From: Methyloceanibacter sp. wino2
Lineage (GTDB): Bacteria > Pseudomonadota > Alphaproteobacteria > Rhizobiales > Methyloligellaceae
Assembly: GCF_003071365.1 (NCBI RefSeq)
Contig: NZ_CP028960.1
Location: 2,958,501-3,022,500 of the forward strand
DNA: 64,000 nucleotides
Direction: 5' to 3'
In this document: one piece after another, positions 8,757 to 16,210 of the stretch
Layout of the letters: each line of letters begins with the position of its first letter
How positions within the stretch are numbered: position 1 is the first letter of the stretch
Translations under genes and position numbers: made by a program
The notes under the pieces: model-generated
The model's input: the letters and a program-made list of their open reading frames with translations, nothing else
The model's database searches: none
What the model was told of the DNA's origin: nothing

Positions 8757-9773
8757 ATGAAAGCGCCTGTCGATTACATCTTCGCGCCCGCCGTTCCGGG
8801 TGAGGTTCCGTACTGGCGCCTCGTTCTGCGGGGCGCCTCGCAGATGTGCTTCCAGAGCAACGAGCTGACGGGCTTGTTCTTCCTGGCGGCCGTTCTCGTC
8901 GCCTCGCCCATCAGCGCCGCCTACCTGCTCGTGGCGGGCATCATGGCCCCGGCCGGACGCATGCTGCTTGGCGATAGGGGCGTCGTCCTGTCGAGCGGTC
9001 TTCCGGGTTTGAACCCGTGCCTGATCGCGCTCGCGATCCCGGCCTTCTTCGAGACCGGCTGGACCAATGTCGGTATGTGGGCCGTGCTCGTCGTCTGCGT
9101 CGCGATCACCATTGTGCTGGTGAAAATATGCGTTGCCCTCCTGCCGCTCCCGACGCTGGCTCTGCCGTTTCTGATCGTGTTCTGGGCGCTCTACGCGCTG
9201 GAGCCGCATATCGACGCCGTTCAGTTGTTGTCACTGTCGACGTCTGAAGGTGCGGCCTTCCAGCCGCTCACGGCCGTGTTGTTGAGCCTGGGACAGGCTC
9301 TGTTCTCGCCGGCTGTCTTGTCGGGTGTGCTGTTTGCCACCGGGGTTCTGCTGAGCAACTGGCGCCACGGCGTTCTGGCCATCGCCGGTGCGATCATCGG
9401 CACCGTGGTGGCCTACTATTACCGCCATGTCGATCCGGCAAGCGCTGACCTCGGACTCTATGGCTTCAACGGTGTGCTCACGGCGGTCGCGGTGTTCGTC
9501 GTTTGCGGCGGGAAGCTGAGGCTTTCCATCCTGGGTGCGCTGATTGCCACCATGCTCATGCCGGCCATCGCCGATTTCGGCGTGCAAGTTCTATCGGCGC
9601 CATTCGTTTTGACGACCTGGCTCTTGCTTGTCCTCGGTTGGATCGAAGACCACTGGTTCGATGAGGACGCGGTCGCCGCGCCGGAGCCCATTCCTGCGGC
9701 GAGATCCGCTCGTGCAGAAAAGCAGACTCAGACTACGTCGGAAACTCCGCCACGCGGTCATTCTGGAGCCTGA
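8757..9773 (+). CDS. Urea transporter (UT family)
   Basis: A 338-residue inner-membrane protein with about ten hydrophobic spans. The UT family's internal duplication is visible: GLPGLNPCLIALAIP at residues 81-95 and GLYGFNGVLTAVAVF at 233-247 are the paired pore motifs. UT proteins let urea move passively down its gradient. ATG 8757 is favoured because GGAG lies about 8 bases ahead; ATG 8736 would add seven residues. The cytoplasmic C-terminal tail is Ala/Thr/Glu-rich. The gene sits between the amidohydrolase and the cupin, which starts 4 bases after its stop, so the three probably form one transcript. No urease genes are in the window. Confidence 0.85.
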   Translation: MKAPVDYIFAPAVPGEVPYWRLVLRGASQMCFQSNELTGLFFLAAVLVASPISAAYLLVAGIMAPAGRMLLGDRGVVLSSGLPGLNPCLIALAIPAFFETGWTNVGMWAVLVVCVAITIVLVKICVALLPLPTLALPFLIVFWALYALEPHIDAVQLLSLSTSEGAAFQPLTAVLLSLGQALFSPAVLSGVLFATGVLLSNWRHGVLAIAGAIIGTVVAYYYRHVDPASADLGLYGFNGVLTAVAVFVVCGGKLRLSILGALIATMLMPAIADFGVQVLSAPFVLTTWLLLVLGWIEDHWFDEDAVAAPEPIPAARSARAEKQTQTTSETPPRGHSGA

Positions 9774-9776
9774 CCC

Positions 9777-10142
9777 ATGCCCGAACTTTTGACGCCACTA
9801 ACAGTTCCCAATCTTTTGGACTATGTGCGCGGCTTACAAGAGAGCGATTGGCAGGCCTTCCATCCAGGCGTCACGGCCCATTGGTTCTACAAGGAGCCCG
9901 ATGGCGGTGCCGCTGCCGTGTTGCTGCGCTATGAGCCGGGATCTCGCGTCGCCGAGCACGAGCATGTCGGCTACGAGCACATGCTCGTTTTGGAAGGCGA
10001 CGAGTACGACGAGGCCGGGACGTATCCGGCCGGCAGCTTCGTCATCCATCCGCCCGGCACGCGCCATTCGCCCGGCAGCCATGGCGGCTGCGTGGCGCTC
10101 TTGATTTACGAGAAAGCGGTTCGCTTCGTGGACGCGAAGTAG
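9777..10142 (+). CDS. Cupin-domain protein, ChrR-like
   Basis: This 121-residue single-domain cupin starts 4 bases after the urea transporter stop. Cupin motif 1 is seen as the His/Glu-rich stretch EHEHVGYEHMLVLEG and motif 2 as PAGSFVIHPPGTRHSPGS. The His and Glu residues could hold a metal ion. ChrR-like cupins sense or bind small molecules, and some cupins in nitrogen-compound operons act on ureido compounds. Tight linkage suggests a role in the same pathway as the amidohydrolase, but the activity is not shown by sequence. Confidence 0.75.
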   Translation: MPELLTPLTVPNLLDYVRGLQESDWQAFHPGVTAHWFYKEPDGGAAAVLLRYEPGSRVAEHEHVGYEHMLVLEGDEYDEAGTYPAGSFVIHPPGTRHSPGSHGGCVALLIYEKAVRFVDAK

Positions 10143-10240
10143 GGGTGCGCCTGCGCTTGCTGCTTACGGGGTTGGATCGCGATGGATGAGTGGTCGGCTC
10201 TCGCCGCAAAAGCACGAACGCGGGTGATGTTGGTGCGTAG

Positions 10241-10316
10241 TGGTGCCGGCTGCAGGAGTCGAACCCGCGACCTACTGATTACAAATCAGCCGCTCTACCA
10301 ACTGAGCTAAGCCGGC
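10241..10316 (-). tRNA. tRNA-Thr (anticodon TGT)
   Basis: Read on the minus strand this is a full cloverleaf of 76 bases including an encoded CCA end. The 7-bp acceptor stem is GCCGGCT with AGCCGGC. The D arm holds AGCTCAGTTGGTAGAGC. The anticodon loop TTTGTAA gives TGT, and the T arm carries GGTTCGACTCC. It decodes ACA. The anticodon stem has one G-T pair. Confidence 0.95.
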
Positions 10317-10409
10317 ATTCTCTACGATGGTTTGCGCTTCTAGCGCCTAACCTAGCGCATCTTCAAGTCTGAAGCGTGGGCGGCGGCGTGGTTGTCACCG
10401 GGTCGCACT

Positions 10410-11446
10410 CTAGAAAGTGCTGAACCGATACGAGACGTTGCCGAAAACGCCGAAGCGCTCGGACGTGAAATCCTCGAGGTCGACCTCGGTGCGGCTCTCG
10501 ATGAATTCGCTGATCCCCCCAGTCTCTGCGTACCAGTAGCGCACGCCTGCGCCGACGGTCCAGTTGTCGTCCACGTCGATTTTCAGTTCGCCCTCGAGTT
10601 GGTACCCCCAGCCCGTGCCGCTGTCCTCGATATTGGGCGTGGGTCCCAGATCCGAGCGCAGGTAGTGGCTGTCATCGTTGAGGAGATAGGCCGCCGGCAA
10701 GATCGCCGCGTCCCCGCGGAAGGTCACGCGGTCGAACAGGCGTGCGGTGACCTCGGTGCCGAGCCGCAAGGACGACCACATCGACTTGTTGTTGATGACC
10801 TTCGTGCCGAATGGGACGGCCGTCGAACCCGGCGGCCCGCAGAAGGCGCCACCGACCTGATCCTTGTTGCAGCGGGCGCCATAGGCGTCGATCGATTCCT
10901 GCCAATAGTTGAAGCCGACAAAGGGGCTGATGACGAGGTTGCCGCCGTAGCCGACTTCGAAGTCCTGACCGACGTCCAGGGTGACGTAGACCGACCCCTC
11001 GCCGTCGATCTCGCTATAGGTGTCGGAGAACTTCACCTGGCCCGCGAAGAAGTCCTCGTCGTCGAGGCTGCCGCCGCCGAGCCAGCCGCCGCCGACAAAG
11101 CCCTTGAAGAATGTGTCCGTCTCGTTGCGGACGGACATGAAGAACTCGAGCGAGTTCCCGGTCACGCCGTCATAAGTGAGTGTGGACGTCGGGCTGCCGT
11201 AGAGCGTCGGGTCGAGCCGAGACGAGTTGATGTCGAAGCGAGTCGAGCCCTCGCTCCACCAGTAGCGCGTGCCGACTTCCCATTGAGGGCGCGGATTGGC
11301 GTTCGGGGCAGGGGAATGGCGTAGGGGCGGGGGACATCCACGGCGTTCTGCAGGGGGCCGTATTTTTCTACGACCGCTTGCGCAGATGCCGCGTCTGCCA
11401 TGCAGGCCGAAGCCAGCAGCGCCAGACCCAAGCTCCTAAGCTGCAT
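10410..11446 (-). CDS. Outer-membrane beta-barrel protein, frameshifted
   Basis: The ATG at 11446 begins a signal peptide (MQLRSLGLALLASACMADA...). After about 45 mature-chain residues the frame breaks near 11304-11314; one added G in the + strand run (IPPAPNANP) restores a continuous 345-residue chain. The rest has barrel-like alternating strands (TRYWWSEGSTRFDI, VGAGVRYWYAE) and ends SYRFSTF, with the C-terminal Phe used by the barrel-assembly machinery. An omptin-like or small porin fold is possible, but protease residues were not identified. Upstream are a CtrA-type site and an inverted repeat. The break is probably a sequence error rather than loss of the gene. Confidence 0.72.
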
Positions 11447-11465
11447 GATTGTGCCTCGCCCCTTG

Positions 11466-11489
11466 CTGGATACCGTTTTGCTTATCCAG
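11466..11489. repeat. Inverted repeat in the 5' region of the barrel gene
   Basis: CTGGATA and TATCCAG are perfect 7-bp arms separated by 10 bases, 20 bases upstream of the start codon at 11446. It could be an mRNA hairpin near the ribosome site or an operator. Confidence 0.5.
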
Positions 11490-11506
11490 AAGGTGCAATG
11501 CGCATG

Positions 11507-11522
11507 GTTAAGAGAGGCTTAA
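11507..11522 (-). promoter_or_regulatory. CtrA-type full site
   Basis: On the minus strand the sequence reads TTAA-N7-TTAAC, exactly the CtrA full-site consensus of alphaproteobacteria. It lies about 60-75 bases upstream of the start of the barrel protein gene and points the same way, so cell-cycle control of an envelope protein is plausible. No other exact full site was noticed in the gene-free parts of the window. Confidence 0.55.
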
Positions 11523-11605
11523 GGAGCGTTCCGGAATGGGACGATCAGGCCGCGGCAGAGAGGGCCGTCGCGGCGCATCGGCGAGCTCGGATTGCGTGTT
11601 GACGG

Positions 11606-12016
11606 TTAGCGGCGGCGGCTCATGAGCAGGCCGGCGGCGAAGGCTCCGACCAGCAGCGTCAGCGGTCCCACCTGGTTCATAGCCTTGTTGATGCTCTGGT
11701 CGACCATGGCCAGGCCTTCGGCCGGCGCATTCACGAGGTTCGGCTGCTTGGGTTGCGGCTTATGGAGCCCGATTAGCAACAGCACAACGCCGATCGCCGC
11801 GAGGATCCCGGCAATCAGACCGGCCGCTGCGAGCGGGGTGAAGTCGTACACGAGCAGGGCCTGATAGCCCGTGGCCAGGCCGAAGCCGACCGCAAAGAGA
11901 AGGACCACGATTGCGGCCACGACGATCACGGCCCGTCGCAGGGACTGTTCGACCGATTGCTTGATCCGGGCGCCGGCCTGCAGCGAGGAGACCAGTGAAA
12001 GCGCGAGCCGCAACAT
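11606..12016 (-). CDS. YqjE/holin-superfamily-like inner-membrane protein
   Basis: The 136-residue protein has two long hydrophobic segments in its middle (VIVVAAIVVLLFAVGFGLA and LIAGILAAIGVVLLLIGL) and a third near the C-terminus followed by SRRR, as in proteins paired with YqjD. It lies directly downstream of the YqjD-like gene on the same strand, 23 bases away. Such pairs are envelope proteins often linked to stationary phase or stress; here that is inference from family. Confidence 0.65.
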   Translation of the reverse strand: MLRLALSLVSSLQAGARIKQSVEQSLRRAVIVVAAIVVLLFAVGFGLATGYQALLVYDFTPLAAAGLIAGILAAIGVVLLLIGLHKPQPKQPNLVNAPAEGLAMVDQSINKAMNQVGPLTLLVGAFAAGLLMSRRR

Positions 12017-12039
12017 GGAACCTCTCCTAGTCTAGTCGT

Positions 12040-12279
12040 CTAGCGGCGGGTCAGGATGCCGATGAGCAGACCGAGTCCCACCGCGATCGCGATCGCCTGC
12101 AGCGGGTTCTGCTTGATGGCTTCCTCGGCACTTTCCTTCGTCTCGAACGCCTTGTCTTGCGCGCGGTGCATGCCCTTTTCGGCGATGCGCCCCATGGTGG
12201 CGCTGATGTTCTGCATCTCGGCCTTGATGGCCTCAATCTGAGCGGCAAGCTCGTCGGTCTCGGATTTCTGGGTCGCCAT
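12040..12279 (-). CDS. YqjD/ElaB-like (DUF883) membrane-anchored protein
   Basis: The 79-residue protein has an amphipathic coiled-coil N-terminal half and a C-terminal hydrophobic anchor (PLQAIAIAVGLGLLIGILTRR), the typical plan of ElaB/YqjD/YgaM proteins. In Escherichia coli these bind ribosomes at the membrane in stationary phase. The gene is first in a two-gene unit with the YqjE-like gene at 11606. Confidence 0.78.
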   Translation of the reverse strand: MATQKSETDELAAQIEAIKAEMQNISATMGRIAEKGMHRAQDKAFETKESAEEAIKQNPLQAIAIAVGLGLLIGILTRR

Positions 12280-12505
12280 GTGGGAATACTCCTTCGAAAG
12301 CTTCTGACTTACGATGTGGTCGCGTGGAGGTCACGCGCGGCGCGGGGGGCCGTGTACGGTTCAACGGGTATAACATGCCCAGACATTTCTTGCGTGACTG
12401 TTGCGCAATCGGCGCACTCCCTTGATTGCCCGCACCTTTCGCTTCGTTTAGAGTCCGAACGCTTAACGGGGGTGCCGCAAAGGGGCGCGAAGAGGGATGA
12501 CAAGC

Positions 12506-12808
12506 ATGGCCGGCTTTCGATTGGGGTTCGCGTTTGCGTTTGGCGCAGGCCTCGTGCTCGCCCTTGCGGCTGTCCCGAGCGGCCCGGCGCGCGCCGGCGA
12601 GCAGGCCGAGATCGTGACGAGCCGCGGGCTGATCGGCTTCGGCCATATGAAGCGGGTCACGGAAGCCCATTGCCTCGACCGGAACTATTGGTGGTTCTAC
12701 CGCCCGTACACAACGGCCGGCGAGGATTTCCCGCGCTGCGAGCCCTATTTCCACTATTCCGATGGTGGTGGGTCGGGGAACGCCTGGGTCGATCGCGCGA
12801 TGAAGTAG
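12506..12808 (+). CDS. Small secreted protein, unknown function
   Basis: The ATG at 12506 is chosen because GAGGG lies 9 bases ahead and it directly starts the signal peptide; ATG 12497 is an alternative. The 100-residue product has a signal sequence ending near ARAGE and a Trp/Tyr/His-rich mature chain with two Cys (AHCLDRNYWWFYRPY and FPRCEPYFHYS). It is divergent from the YqjD-like gene. The family is not recognised. Confidence 0.6.
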   Translation: MAGFRLGFAFAFGAGLVLALAAVPSGPARAGEQAEIVTSRGLIGFGHMKRVTEAHCLDRNYWWFYRPYTTAGEDFPRCEPYFHYSDGGGSGNAWVDRAMK

Positions 12809-12923
12809 AGCCCGCCACGCGAGGCTCTCAAGACTTTCTGCGTATTTCCAGAAGAACTTCTTTCTCACTGCAATGTTGTGCCGTTTTGGGGCAGTCGTTA
12901 AGCCTGTCTCAATGCTTTTTCTT

Positions 12924-12947
12924 GCGTTAACTTCATCGCATTAACTT
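12924..12947. repeat. Two direct TTAACTT repeats upstream of the Cys-rich protein
   Basis: GCGTTAACTT and GCATTAACTT are direct repeats with 14-base periodicity, about 100 bases ahead of the gene at 13045. They may be a regulator-binding pair on one and a half turns of the helix. The spacing (10 bases between TTAA cores) does not fit CtrA. Confidence 0.35.
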
Positions 12948-13044
12948 TAGCGATACTTGGCTCCGCTAGTCTCGGTTTTGTCAGTCGCGCCGCCTCTGGG
13001 AGGCCAGGGTGGCTGCTCTGTAAGTTCCCGAGTGGAGTTCCAAG

Positions 13045-13458
13045 ATGAAGATCCTGATGACTGTTGTTGCCGCCGTGATCGTGGCGGCTGGCTTCAGCCT
13101 GATGTCCGCGCCTGAGGCAGAGGCCGGGTGTGGCGCCGCCTATGGGTGTGCCGCCCAAGTGCTCGTGCCGACGCCTCAGCCCATTCCGCTGCGCCGGCGC
13201 TGGCGCCGGCCGCGGGTTGCTGCCGCAGCCCCCTGTGTTTCGCCTTGTGTCGCGCGGCCCGCCGTGGTCGCCCCGGCAGCGCCTTGCGTCGCGCCCTGTG
13301 GCGTGCCGGCACCGCGCGCCTACTATTATCGGAACCCGAACTACTACGCCTATTACAAGCAGCCTGCCTATGCGGGTGGCTGCAACCTCGGTCCCGGCAA
13401 TTGCTATTGGCGGCGGAACTGCTGGTACGACTCGTTCGGCCGCAGGTTCTGCGACTAG
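13045..13458 (+). CDS. Secreted Cys/Pro/Tyr-rich protein
   Basis: The 137-residue protein starts at ATG 13045 behind GGAG. A signal peptide covers about residues 1-27 (MSAPEAEA, then GC). The mature protein has Pro/Ala/Val stretches with CVxPC-like motifs, a Tyr-rich segment (YYYRNPNYYAYY) and a Cys-rich end (GNCYWRRNCWYDSFGRRFCD). Low complexity and many Cys suggest an envelope structural or stress-related protein. It is next to an imperfect hairpin at 13501. No known family was recognised. Confidence 0.62.
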   Translation: MKILMTVVAAVIVAAGFSLMSAPEAEAGCGAAYGCAAQVLVPTPQPIPLRRRWRRPRVAAAAPCVSPCVARPAVVAPAAPCVAPCGVPAPRAYYYRNPNYYAYYKQPAYAGGCNLGPGNCYWRRNCWYDSFGRRFCD

Positions 13459-13500
13459 CCTATCTGAGCTTCCAGTGCGTACTGGTTGATTCCCGGACGT

Positions 13501-13532
13501 GAGGGGGAGGGTGCGGGAGCGCCGTCCCCCTC
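13501..13532. terminator. Probable bidirectional terminator
   Basis: GAGGGGG and CCCCCTC can pair across 18 bases, followed by T-rich sequence (CGTTCGTTTTCGTTC). It lies between the convergent Cys-rich gene (ends 13458) and rlmB (ends 13547). Several registers are possible, so the exact stem is uncertain. Confidence 0.45.
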
Positions 13533-13546
13533 CCGTTCGTTTTCGT

Positions 13547-14338
13547 TCAGGCGGTTTTGACCCGCGCCCAGTGAAGGGCGATGGCCGCCGCGTTCGATAC
13601 GTTGAGGCTTGCCAGCGCGCTGGCCGTCGAAATGCGGCAGAGCACATCGCAGCGCTCCCGCGTCAGCTGCCGCAAGCCCCGGCCTTCGGCCCCGAGGACA
13701 AGCGCGAGCGGGTTGGTGAGGGGCACGTCCTCGAGCGCCGTCTCGGCCTCTTCGGCCAAACCCAAACGACTCACGCCACGCTCGCCGAGCTCCGCCAAGC
13801 CTTCCGCGAGATTGCGGACCTGCACGATGGGAACGAGGTCCAGCGCGCCGCTCGCCGACTTCGCCAGCACGCCGCCGAGAGGAGGGCTGTGCCGCTGGGT
13901 CATAACGAGGCCCTTTGCACCGAAGGCAGCCGCCGACCGCAGCGCGGCCCCCACATTGTGGGGATCGGTGACCTGATCCAGCACCAGAATCGTTCCGGAC
14001 AGATCCAGATCGTCCAGGTTGAGCGAATCGAGCGGTCCGGCCTCCAGCAGCACGCCTTGGTGGACCGTATCGGCGCCGAGCTGCCGGTCGAGGGCCTTTG
14101 GCAGTACGCGTTCCGGGTCCAGGCCGCGTTTGGCGATCAGGGGCGCAAGCTTGTGGGCGGCGTTCTCCGTCGCCTGGATGGCGTAGACGGGGCGCCGATC
14201 GTTGGCGAGGGCGGCCTCCACCGCATGAATGCCGAAGAGTTGCACCCGATCGGAATCGGTATTCTTTGCCGGTTTTCGGGAGCGGTGTCCGCCGCCGCGG
14301 CCTACGGATTTGGAATGCCTTGCTTTTTGCTGTGTCAT
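13547..14338 (-). CDS. rlmB: 23S rRNA (guanosine-2'-O-)-methyltransferase, TrmH/SpoU family
   Basis: The 263-residue protein has an N-terminal substrate-binding domain (about 40-110) and a SpoU methylase domain (about 120-263). The three knotted-fold motifs are visible: LDQVTDPHNVGAALRSAAAFG-like motif 1, LGAEGRGLRQL motif 2 and ASLNVSNAAAIALHWA motif 3. RlmB methylates a guanosine in 23S rRNA using S-adenosylmethionine. Its place beside tRNA-Tyr and secE/nusG is the usual alphaproteobacterial arrangement. ATG 14338 is used; a GTG 18 bases upstream is an alternative. Confidence 0.85.
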   Translation of the reverse strand: MTQQKARHSKSVGRGGGHRSRKPAKNTDSDRVQLFGIHAVEAALANDRRPVYAIQATENAAHKLAPLIAKRGLDPERVLPKALDRQLGADTVHQGVLLEAGPLDSLNLDDLDLSGTILVLDQVTDPHNVGAALRSAAAFGAKGLVMTQRHSPPLGGVLAKSASGALDLVPIVQVRNLAEGLAELGERGVSRLGLAEEAETALEDVPLTNPLALVLGAEGRGLRQLTRERCDVLCRISTASALASLNVSNAAAIALHWARVKTA

Positions 14339-14429
14339 AGAGAAAGTGCTTTTCACCGATAAAAGTGGCGGCCGGGTAGAGGCCTAGCATAAATCCCAAG
14401 GATTCCAGGCGCTCGCCCCTGATTTACAG

Positions 14430-14458
14430 TTGACAGGGACCGTCTGGCTACTCATAAA
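14430..14458 (+). promoter_or_regulatory. Near-consensus sigma-70 promoter ahead of the tRNA/secE unit
   Basis: A perfect TTGACA at 14430-14435 is followed after 17 bases by CATAAA at 14453-14458 (TATAAA with one change). The start would be about 14465. A GC-rich stretch follows, as at growth-rate-regulated stable-RNA promoters. It faces tRNA-Tyr. Confidence 0.7.
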
Positions 14459-14474
14459 CAGCGGCTATTGCGGA

Positions 14475-14503
14475 CCCTGCCGGCCGACGGCGGGGTGTTT
14501 TTG
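14475..14503 (+). terminator. Terminator-like hairpin in the tRNA-Tyr leader
   Basis: CCCTGCCG and CGGCGGGG form an 8-bp stem (one T-G pair) around a 5-base loop, followed by TGTTTTTG. It has the form of an intrinsic terminator, yet begins only about 10 bases after the predicted start of transcription. It may be an attenuator or help processing of the tRNA precursor. Confidence 0.5.
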
Positions 14504-14548
14504 CTTGGTTAAAATCACCAGTCATTCCATCTGACGCTCTTGACTTAT

Positions 14549-14633
14549 GGAGGGGTGCCCGAGTGGCTAAAGGGGACGGGCTGTAAACCCGTTGGCTATG
14601 CCTACGTTGGTTCGAATCCAACCCCCTCCACCA
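14549..14633 (+). tRNA. tRNA-Tyr (anticodon GTA)
   Basis: The 85-base gene includes an encoded CCA. The acceptor stem is GGAGGGG with CCCCTCC. The anticodon loop CTGTAAA gives GTA. A long variable arm marks it as class II. The T arm holds GTTCGAATCC. Confidence 0.96.
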
Positions 14634-14662
14634 CCTCTCTGTGGAGCCAGAGGAAGACGGTC

Positions 14663-14736
14663 GCGGGTGTAGCTCAATGGTAGAGCAGCAGCCTTCCAAG
14701 CTGACGATGAGGGTTCGATTCCCTTCACCCGCTCCA
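14663..14736 (+). tRNA. tRNA-Gly (anticodon TCC)
   Basis: The 74-base gene includes CCA. The acceptor stem is GCGGGTG with CACCCGC. The loop CTTCCAA gives TCC, and the T arm has GGTTCGATTCC. It lies 29 bases after tRNA-Tyr and is probably cut from the same precursor. Confidence 0.96.
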
Positions 14737-14799
14737 GAGCTTAGGCTTCTAGCCTTTTGGTTTGATTAGTGAATTTGGTTTGAGGACGACGAGGACGAT

Positions 14800-14876
14800 A
14801 GGAGTGTAGCTCAACTGGCTAGAGCACCGGTCTCCAAAACCGGGGGTTGGGGGTTCGAGTCCCTCCACTCCTGCCA
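14800..14876 (+). tRNA. tRNA-Trp (anticodon CCA)
   Basis: The 77-base gene includes the 3' CCA. The acceptor stem is AGGAGTG with CACTCCT. The loop CTCCAAA gives CCA, and the T arm has GGTTCGAGTCC. Only 63 bases separate it from tRNA-Gly; many relatives carry a tuf gene in that gap. Confidence 0.96.
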
Positions 14877-14972
14877 CGACGCGGAGGCACGGGTTGGCGG
14901 TGACGGCCAAGGGCGCACGGTCCGGAGTTTAAGGAAAGCCGGGACAAGCGGTTCCCGAGAGATAAGAACGAG

Positions 14973-15173
14973 ATGGCGAGAACGAATCCGTTTGAGTTTC
15001 TGCAGCAGGTGCGCACCGAGGTGTCGAAAGTCACCTGGCCGACGCGGCGTGAGACGATCATCACCACGATCATGGTCGTCGTCATGTCGATCATCGCCGC
15101 GCTCTTCTTCCTCGGTGTGGACTGGGTGCTCGGCACGGTCGTCCAGCTCATTCTCGGCATTAGATTTTTCTAG
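14973..15173 (+). CDS. secE: SecE, preprotein translocase subunit
   Basis: The 66-residue protein has the short alphaproteobacterial form with one membrane span. FLQQVRTEVSKVTWPTRRETI is the conserved amphipathic helix that lies on the membrane face, and VVVMSIIAALFFLGVDWVL is the span. SecE clamps SecY and is needed for protein export. It follows tRNA-Trp and is 20 bases ahead of nusG, its usual partner. Confidence 0.95.
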   Translation: MARTNPFEFLQQVRTEVSKVTWPTRRETIITTIMVVVMSIIAALFFLGVDWVLGTVVQLILGIRFF

Positions 15174-15193
15174 GAGGTCGAAGCTTTAGTCCG

Positions 15194-15724
15194 ATGGCTA
15201 TGCGCTGGTATATCGTCCACGCCTACTCGAACTTCGAGCGGAAGGTCGCCGAATCCATCAAGGAGCGGGCCGAGTCCGCCGGACTCGGCGAGCAGTTCGA
15301 GGAAGTGCTTGTCCCCATGGAAGAAGTCGTGGAGATGCGGCGCGGCCGGAAAGTGGCGTCGGAGCGCAAGTTCTTTCCGGGCTATGTGCTGGTGAAGATG
15401 GAGCTCAGCGACGAGACCTACCATCTGATCAAGGACACGCCGAAGGTGACCGGCTTTCTGGGCACGGACAACAAGCCCATTCCGATCACCGAGGAGGAGG
15501 CGGGCCGCATCCTCCAGCAGGTTCAGGAAGGTGTCGAGCGGCCGAAGCCGTCCGTGACCTTCGAGATCGGGGAGCAGGTGCGCGTGGCCGATGGCCCGTT
15601 CGCATCCTTCAACGGTCTCGTGGAAGAAGTCGACGAAGAGCGGGCGCGGCTCAAAGTGGCAGTTTCGATTTTCGGCCGGGCGACGCCCGTCGAGCTCGAA
15701 TACGCGCAGGTGGAAAAACTCTAA
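15194..15724 (+). CDS. nusG: NusG, transcription elongation/termination factor
   Basis: The 176-residue protein has an N-terminal NGN domain (RWYIVHAYSNFERKVAESI; FFPGYVLVKMEL) and a C-terminal KOW domain (about 123-176, VADGPFASFNGLVEEVDEE). NusG binds the RNA polymerase clamp and its KOW contacts Rho or ribosomal protein S10. ATG 15194 is used; ATG 15200 also starts a plausible protein. It ends 52 bases before rplK. Confidence 0.96.
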   Translation: MAMRWYIVHAYSNFERKVAESIKERAESAGLGEQFEEVLVPMEEVVEMRRGRKVASERKFFPGYVLVKMELSDETYHLIKDTPKVTGFLGTDNKPIPITEEEAGRILQQVQEGVERPKPSVTFEIGEQVRVADGPFASFNGLVEEVDEERARLKVAVSIFGRATPVELEYAQVEKL

Positions 15725-15776
15725 CGAGCGCGCTGATTTTCAAGCGCGCGAGACATGAAACGCAGGACGTACTGGG

Positions 15777-16205
15777 ATGGCGAAGAAGATTGACGGTTAC
15801 ATCAAGCTGCAGGTGCCGGCAGGGCAGGCGAATCCTTCGCCGCCGATCGGTCCGGCGCTCGGTCAGCGTGGCGTGAACATTCAGGAGTTCTGCAAAGCCT
15901 TCAATGCGGCGACGCAGAAGGTGGAGCCGGGCTCTCCGATCCCGACCGTGATTACGGTCTACGCGGATCGGTCGTTCTCGTTCGAGACGAAGACGCCGCC
16001 GGCCTCGTACCTGCTGAAGAAGGCGGCGAAGGCCAAGAGCGGCTCCAAGGAGCCTGGACGCACGGTCGCCGGTAAGGTCACGCAGGATCAGCTGCGCGAA
16101 ATCGCCGAGGCGAAGATGCAGGATTTGAATGCCAATTCCGTCGAACAAGCGATGAAGATCATCGCCGGCTCCGCCCGTTCGATGGGTCTTGAGGTTCAGG
16201 AGTAG
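15777..16205 (+). CDS. rplK: 50S ribosomal protein uL11
   Basis: The 142-residue protein has the standard uL11 plan. The N-terminal domain opens with [26 protein letters not shown], the flexible part at the GTPase centre. The C-terminal domain binds 23S rRNA ([12 protein letters not shown] at the end). L11 takes part in factor binding and in the stringent response through RelA/Rsh. It lies 5 bases upstream of rplA. Confidence 0.97.
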   Translation: MAKKIDGYIKLQVPAGQANPSPPIGPALGQRGVNIQEFCKAFNAATQKVEPGSPIPTVITVYADRSFSFETKTPPASYLLKKAAKAKSGSKEPGRTVAGKVTQDQLREIAEAKMQDLNANSVEQAMKIIAGSARSMGLEVQE

Positions 16206-16210
16206 AGACG

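Noticed and set aside
7953-9209. Long minus-strand open frame opposite the amidohydrolase and urea transporter
   Set aside because: It is antisense to two recognisable families and has shadow composition.
10392-11324. Long + strand open frame opposite the barrel protein
   Set aside because: The opposite strand has a signal peptide, barrel strands and terminal Phe; the + strand frame has no recognisable feature.
12924-12947. CtrA site suggested by paired TTAAC motifs
   Set aside because: The cores are separated by 10 bases, not the 7 of the consensus.
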